A DNA stretch of 64,000 nt from the NCBI RefSeq assembly GCF_029867415.1, contig NC_081180.1, forward strand, positions 25,382,808-25,446,807. The letters are read 5' to 3'. The stretch is from Vicia villosa (lineage: Eukaryota > Streptophyta > Magnoliopsida > Fabales > Fabaceae). Positions within the stretch are counted from its first letter, which is position 1; every line of letters begins with the position of its first letter. Positions 58,843 through 64,000 of the stretch are shown here, piece after piece. Position numbers and translations under genes: made by a program. The notes below the pieces were generated by a model. It was not told the DNA's origin. It saw only the letters and a program-made list of their open reading frames with translations, and searched no databases.

Positions 58843-59158
58843 CCCGCGATCCGTATAGGCATCGTCTCCACAGTAAGGTTATCTCGCACTTGCACATCAT
58901 TCATGTGAATCACACGAGACAGATCAGAAATATACTTATGGAGTTACGACACATGAAACACGTCATGCAAATTCGAAATGTTAGGCGGTAAAGCCACTCT
59001 ATAAGCAACATTTCCAACTCTGTCTGAAATCTGATACAGACCAATAAAACAGGGAGTGAGCTTCTTAGACTTCAATGCTCGCCCCATACCGGTCACCGGC
59101 GTGACTCTCAAAAACACATGATCACCCGCCTGAAATTCCAAATCTTTCCTTCGCTTTT
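58843..59158 (-). pseudogene. Tekay-like pol fragment (post-integrase region)
   Basis: The minus strand encodes MEFQAGDHVFLRVTPVTGMG, RALKSKKLTPCFIGLYQI and VALPPNISNLHDVFHVS, then a stop, then MNDVQVRDNLTVETMPIRI up to the Ogre-like insertion. Together with 49321-49488 this is one interrupted chromovirus pol C-terminus. Upstream pol is missing beyond 59158, where the next element begins. Confidence 0.88.
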
Positions 59159-59174
59159 TTGTTTTTTTTTTAAT

Positions 59175-60590
59175 TCCAGATAAGCTGACATGGCTTTATT
59201 ATTTTCATTTTAAATTATTTTAAATGCCACATTGGTATTTAGGTTATTATTATTTTAAATTTTGAAAATTTAAAAGATGTGAAATTCCAAAATTTGTGTG
59301 AAGATGAGTGTTAAACCCACTCCCTCAATGTCCCATGCATGAACACTTACCACTAGGTCATATTTTTTATATTTATTTTTATTATTTTTTTTTAAAACTA
59401 TTTTATATTTAGCAATATTAATTATTTTGAAATTTATATGAAAACCATAACTTATTTTTTACATATTATATTGTTTATATGTTTAATATATATGTTAATT
59501 GTAACTATTCTTTTTACATATTATTAATATAATGTGTTTTGATTATTCTTTACATATTTATATATCAAAAATTAATTTGAGTTTATTTATTTAAATATAT
59601 ACTATATGTTACAAATTAATTTCAATTAAATAAATAAATTGATTGACATATTATAATAAGATAATATATAGTATATATTATGTTATAATAAATTGATTTT
59701 TTCAATAAAATAATATATTTCATTTTCTGATTCATTATAATAAACTGGAATTAATTTTTAATTTATTGTAATAAACTGAAATTAATTTTAAATATATTGT
59801 ATATATTTGGGTAAATAATCTAAAATTAATTTTTACTATATAATAATAAACTAAAATTAGTTTATAACATATAATATATATTTGAATAAATAAATTGAAA
59901 TTAATTTTTGACATATTATACTAATTGTTTGACTGTATATTAATTTCATTTTTATTGTTTGACATATTATATTAATTATTTGACAAATTAATTTTTGTAT
60001 ATTAATTTGTTTGACATATTATACTAATTATTTGAGTGTATATTAATTTCACCGTAATTGTTTGACATATTATATAATTATTAGAATAAATTGAAAATTT
60101 TAATTTTTTGAAAACTTGATATATACATTTATTATTAAATTAATTCAATTTAAAATACTAAAAACATTTGATACATTTCTTTATACGCTTCTTGCATGGA
60201 ACATTAAAAGAATTTCATATAAATTTCAAAAAAAAAATGTTAAAATGTAAAATAATTTAAACAAAAAATTTGATGAAAATATTTATAAAATATGACCTAG
60301 TGATAAGTTCAAAAAATATGATGAAAAAATATGAAACAAACATAATATATAAAGTTAAGTAGCAAATCATATCACATTTAAAATGCTAGCCTAGCGATAA
60401 GTGCTCATGCATGGGACATTGGGGGAGTGGGTTCAACACACATCTTCACATAATTTTTGAAATTTCACATCTTTTAAATTTTCAAAACTTAAAAAGAGGT
60501 GTGGCGTGTGCCATTTACTGTCAAGGTTTAAAATTAAATTCACATAATTTTCGCATGGCTAACAAGGTTAATTTTACTAAAAATTATTTA
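59175..60590. mobile_element. Inverted-repeat element with pol III box-like motifs in its arms
   Basis: 59260-59365 and 60382-60490 are inverted copies: 'gaaaatttaaaagatgtgaa', 'gtgtgaagatg', 'aacccactcc', 'caatgtcccatgcatga', 'cacttaycrctaggt'. Outside these, similarity is weaker. The interior (59370-60380) is very AT-rich, with repeats of 'tgtttgacatattata' at 59915-60080. On the plus strand the right arm has TAGCGATAAGTGC and GGGTTCAACAC about 40 bp apart. No autonomous coding region. Confidence 0.65.
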
Positions 60591-60659
60591 TAGGGAGGTA
60601 AACTAAAAATCGCCTATATGGCAAGGGCAAAAATGGTAATAACCCATTAATTAATTACG

Positions 60660-62600
60660 GGTATTATAGTCTCTTTTAGGAGGCACATCATCCTTCAATG
60701 GTACGGGCGACGAGGGAAACATCATTTTGGAGGCTTGTTGTAAAGAGGAGTAGGCCAACATGAGCTCCCCACCCGACTCACATAATCCCTTTTCTACTTG
60801 CATATCTGTGTCGTCCAAGATCTAAGGGTTTAGTTCTGTTTACACGGTTTAAATCGAAGGTTGTGGAGATTGCAAATGTTGCTTCCTCCAAAATTTCATC
60901 GAATGACTGTGCCTTCATCAAGGCCTTTGAGATCATATGTCAGCATTTTGACGCCAACCCTACAATATAGATTTTCTTCTCCTTTTATAGTACAAATATC
61001 TTATCTAGAGGAAGTTTGGTGACACTTGGCGCCTTGTCTGGAAGGACTATGTTCAAGCCTCATTCCAACCATTGCAGGAATTGGAAGGATAAGTTTGTGA
61101 GAGTAAGGAGGCGAGATAGTGCCTCCATGGTCAGGTTTGGGAAGGATGGCTTCCTTTGCTTTCCCCTGTCTTGGACTAAGGATCTAATGGTCATGTCCGG
61201 ATTTGATGTTGATTATCTCACAATCACCAAAAAGGAAGTGGTTCATTTCCTATATGATTTCTTTTTCATGAGCTCTAGAAAAATGATAGAGCTAGATCGT
61301 TAGAATGATAGCAAGATTGATGAGTATCTACATAAGTTTATTATCATTGTTATTCTTAGTTTAGTATTTTTACTCGCCCATTAACTTATTGTCTTTTCTT
61401 TTTGTTTATAAAAAATATGGCATCCATCCCGACTGCCGAGAGGAAAGCTTGCATGGAAAAGAAACAGTGGACTGACAATCTAAAGAGTCATCTGGGCAGT
61501 CTCATCATCAAAGGCAGTAAAAAGGGTGTCGAAGGAAGTGATATTTTTGAGCCCCATATATTTAAAACCATGAGGCTGGAAGGGTATGGAGAAAATTCTT
61601 CTTTGGCTCCCTGTCAGGAGGACAAGGTCACTATTATCCTTAAAGATGATGAGGGAGAGCAACACACGAGTTTTCCCAATTCGGACTGATTCGCCCAAAA
61701 AATTTCCTCCTCACTATGGAGATATACATTTGACACGAGGAAATATGCCAACACTCGACTCCTATTTTATGAATACTTTTCTAATGACTTCAAAGCTACC
61801 AGTCACATGGGAATTGAGAAATTGTCCAACATGTTGGAGAACCACTTGGTGAGGGGCCTACTGATGGACTAAATACTCCTTAAGGATCATGCCCAAGCAG
61901 ATATGTCTATGGGTGATTTAAAAGTTAACCTGACTTGTTTAAATGAGGCATTGACTCAAGAGAAAGAATAAAAAAAATCTGACTAAGGAGCGAGATGGGG
62001 TGAAGGCTTGGTGGAGAAGCTCAAAAAAGCCCTTAGGAAATTAGAAGAAAAGGCTAAAAAGCTCATCTTATCGGAGAATAATGTGAAATAGTCTCTTGAG
62101 GTCATCCTCATTTCTAAAAACAAGGTGAAGGATGATTTATCTTCCTGCAAGGATGAGTAGGTGGATACGATTGACCAATACGTTAAACGGGTAAAGGAAC
62201 ATGTATCTTTCCTTTGTAATGATTTGGATTTAAGTTAGATAAACTTGTTTGAAGTGGTCTGAGATAACCAAATTTTGGATTAAGATTATGGATCGCCTCC
62301 AAAGGCAACTAATCCTTGTTCTAATTGGGGAGTTCCTCTTGAGCTGGAAGGCACCTGTGCGGAAATAAATTACATTCCTATTGAGGTAATCATCCGCGAG
62401 AAGATATTTTTAAAAGGATTACCTCATTAAGGTGGCTAATGGTTATCCTTTGAATTATGCCATCTCTCTTTTAATGGCTTTCCAGTAATAGCGTCCCCAG
62501 GTTTTTTTAATGTAATCATTCTCTCCCTTTGGCCCTTTGTAATCCTTACCCTCTAGGGCTTTATTAATACAATATTTTGTGCCTTTGAGAGATTTAATTA
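60660..62600 (+). pseudogene. Decayed gypsy-type ORF (plant 'gypsy-type transposon' domain) remnant
   Basis: 61016-61303 (PHSNHCRNWKDKFVRVRR, FPLSWTKDLMVMSGFDVDYL) resembles the domain annotated in plants as 'putative gypsy type transposon', found beside gag in Tat/Ogre-like elements. 61402-61689 (MASIPTAERKACMEKKQWTD) follows after a stop. Coiled-coil-like Lys/Glu-rich pieces in shifting frames follow near 61900-62230. Many stops; inactive. Family recognition is from memory and moderate. Confidence 0.5.
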
Positions 62601-62779
62601 TCTTTTATTCCACTTATATATTTTCTTGATGTGTATTACACTATTACCCAAGGAAGCCTTTAGGGAAACTGAGTCCTCTCAAATTAGCTTAGTAAAAATT
62701 CTCCGCTTAGGGATTATTATACAATGGCCTTTGAAGGGGTCCAGAATTACCCTTTGGGGATTTAGCATTTAACTTAAAA

Positions 62780-63062
62780 TGGGCGGTAAGAATACTTCAT
62801 TGAAGTTCCAACATTCAATAGCCTCGTGGGAGACAAGGATACTTCATTGAAGTTCCAACAATCAATAGCCTCGTGGGTGGCAAGAATACTTCATTTAAGT
62901 TCTAACATTCAATAGATTATAGATTTGTAGGTGTCAATGATACTTCATTGAAGTTCCAACATTCAATAACCTAATGGGTTGAAAGGATACACAATTGAAG
63001 TTCCAACTTTAAATAGCCTTGTGGGCGGAAATGATACTTAATTGAGCTTCCAATATGCAATC
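62780..63062. repeat. Six tandem copies of a 47-bp unit
   Basis: The core 'tacttcattgaagttccaac' starts at 62793, 62840, 62887, 62941, 62988 and 63035 (spacing 47, 47, 54, 47, 47), with 'attcaatagcctcgtgggyg' between. Confidence 0.92.
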
Positions 63063-63291
63063 TATAATATAAGAAAATTAGTGGTTGTGGAAAAGTCTAC
63101 AATACCCTTTTTTGATTTTTTGCCACCACATTAAAATTGTGGTTATTTGATCTTTGCACAATAAAGCTCTTAATTTTATTAATAAAATATATAATACAAC
63201 CCTCATATTTTATCAAACTTACTAAATCTCTCTCTCTATTATTTTTGTTTCCTCTTTTATCACTTTCTTACTTCTTTCTTCCGCACAAAAA

Positions 63292-63394
<103 letters not shown>

Positions 63395-63800
63395 CGAAAA
63401 ATAATATTTATGATCGAAATATTTTTTAGTAAAAAATGGTATACGGAAAAAATTTATTCAAAAAATCTGTTATTAATCTAAATATTTTTATATACGGAAA
63501 TTTAATATTGACCCAAATATTTTTGTAAATGATACCTAAATAAAAACAATATTTTTATACAGAAAAAATCTATTATTTACGAAAAATGGTATTTATGATC
63601 CAAATATTTTTATTCAAAAATGGTATACGGGAAAAAAATCTACTATTGATCTAAATGTTTGGAAAAAAAATCTATTTTTGATCTAAATATTTTTATATAC
63701 GAGAAAGGGTATTTATGATCAAATATTTTTGATCCAAAAACGGTATATGTGAAAAAATCTATTATTGATCTAAATATTTTTATATACGAAACAATTAATT
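63395..63800. repeat. Degenerate repeats before a Helitron-like end
   Basis: 'aatatttttatatacg', 'atggtatttatgatc' and 'aatctattattgatctaaat' recur three to four times with irregular spacing. Confidence 0.65.
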
Positions 63801-63864
63801 ATTTATTTAAACTTTTTTTAACATTTTATTTAAAATAAATTATGTATCCAAATGCATGTAACCG

Positions 63865-63895
63865 AACCCGTGCGTATGCATGGGTTTGTTGCTAG
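63865..63895 (+). mobile_element. Helitron-like 3' terminus
   Basis: AACCCGTGC (63865-63873) pairs with GCATGGGTT (63878-63886), with one G-T pair, as a short hairpin. It is followed after five bases by CTAG (63892-63895) and then T. A hairpin shortly before CTRR followed by T is the Helitron 3' signature. The 5' TC end was not located. Confidence 0.55.

Positions 63896-64000
<105 letters not shown>

Overview
This is plant nuclear DNA, very probably from a legume with a large repeat-rich genome (tribe Fabeae: pea, vetch, Lathyrus or lentil relatives). The reasons are one intron-rich host gene, nested LTR retrotransposons of Sirevirus, Tekay-like and Tat/Ogre-like types, a Cassandra-like 5S-bearing LTR, a plant L1-type LINE with an RNase H domain, and long (AT)n microsatellites. 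No organism name can be read directly from the sequence.

Layout. 1-16249: a non-coding LTR element (LARD-like) whose LTR at 11335-12530 has a polypurine tract before it and a primer-binding site after it. It is interrupted by a complete 10.3-kb Sirevirus-type Ty1/copia element on the minus strand (484-10796, two 1212-bp LTRs, target duplication ATTTG). 16258-16688: hAT-type MITE. 17196-20452: AT-rich element with long inverted arms full of palindromes centred on ATGCAT. 21144-23803: 2.66-kb solo LTR (GTTTT duplication). 25078-25243: MITE. 25338-28640: decayed minus-strand LINE. 29559-29931: Cassandra-like LTR. 29932-35590: truncated, mutated Tat-like Ty3/gypsy element on the plus strand, split by another solo LTR (30561-31874, GACAC duplication). 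35591-39828: AT-rich intergenic DNA with two MITEs. 40234-43539: the only convincing host gene, a seven-exon CCCH zinc-finger gene of the plant ZFN-like class. 45800-47142: LTR-like remnant. 47143-59158: Tekay-like minus-strand gypsy fragment, split by an internally deleted Ogre/Tat-like element (49489-58842). 59175-60590: inverted-repeat element with pol-III-like boxes. 60660-62600: decayed gypsy-type ORF remnant. 62780-63062: 47-bp tandem array. 63865-63895: Helitron-like 3' terminus before a terminal (AT)n tract.

Functionally the window is one nuclear regulatory/RNA-binding gene set in a field of transposons. The most notable element is the Sirevirus. It has well-matched LTRs and an exact target duplication, so it inserted fairly recently, yet it encodes Gag, protease and integrase with no recognisable reverse transcriptase or RNase H. 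That position is followed by a 629-codon uninterrupted ORF and a second ORF overlapping its stop codon. This suggests a non-autonomous derivative copied by an enzyme supplied in trans.
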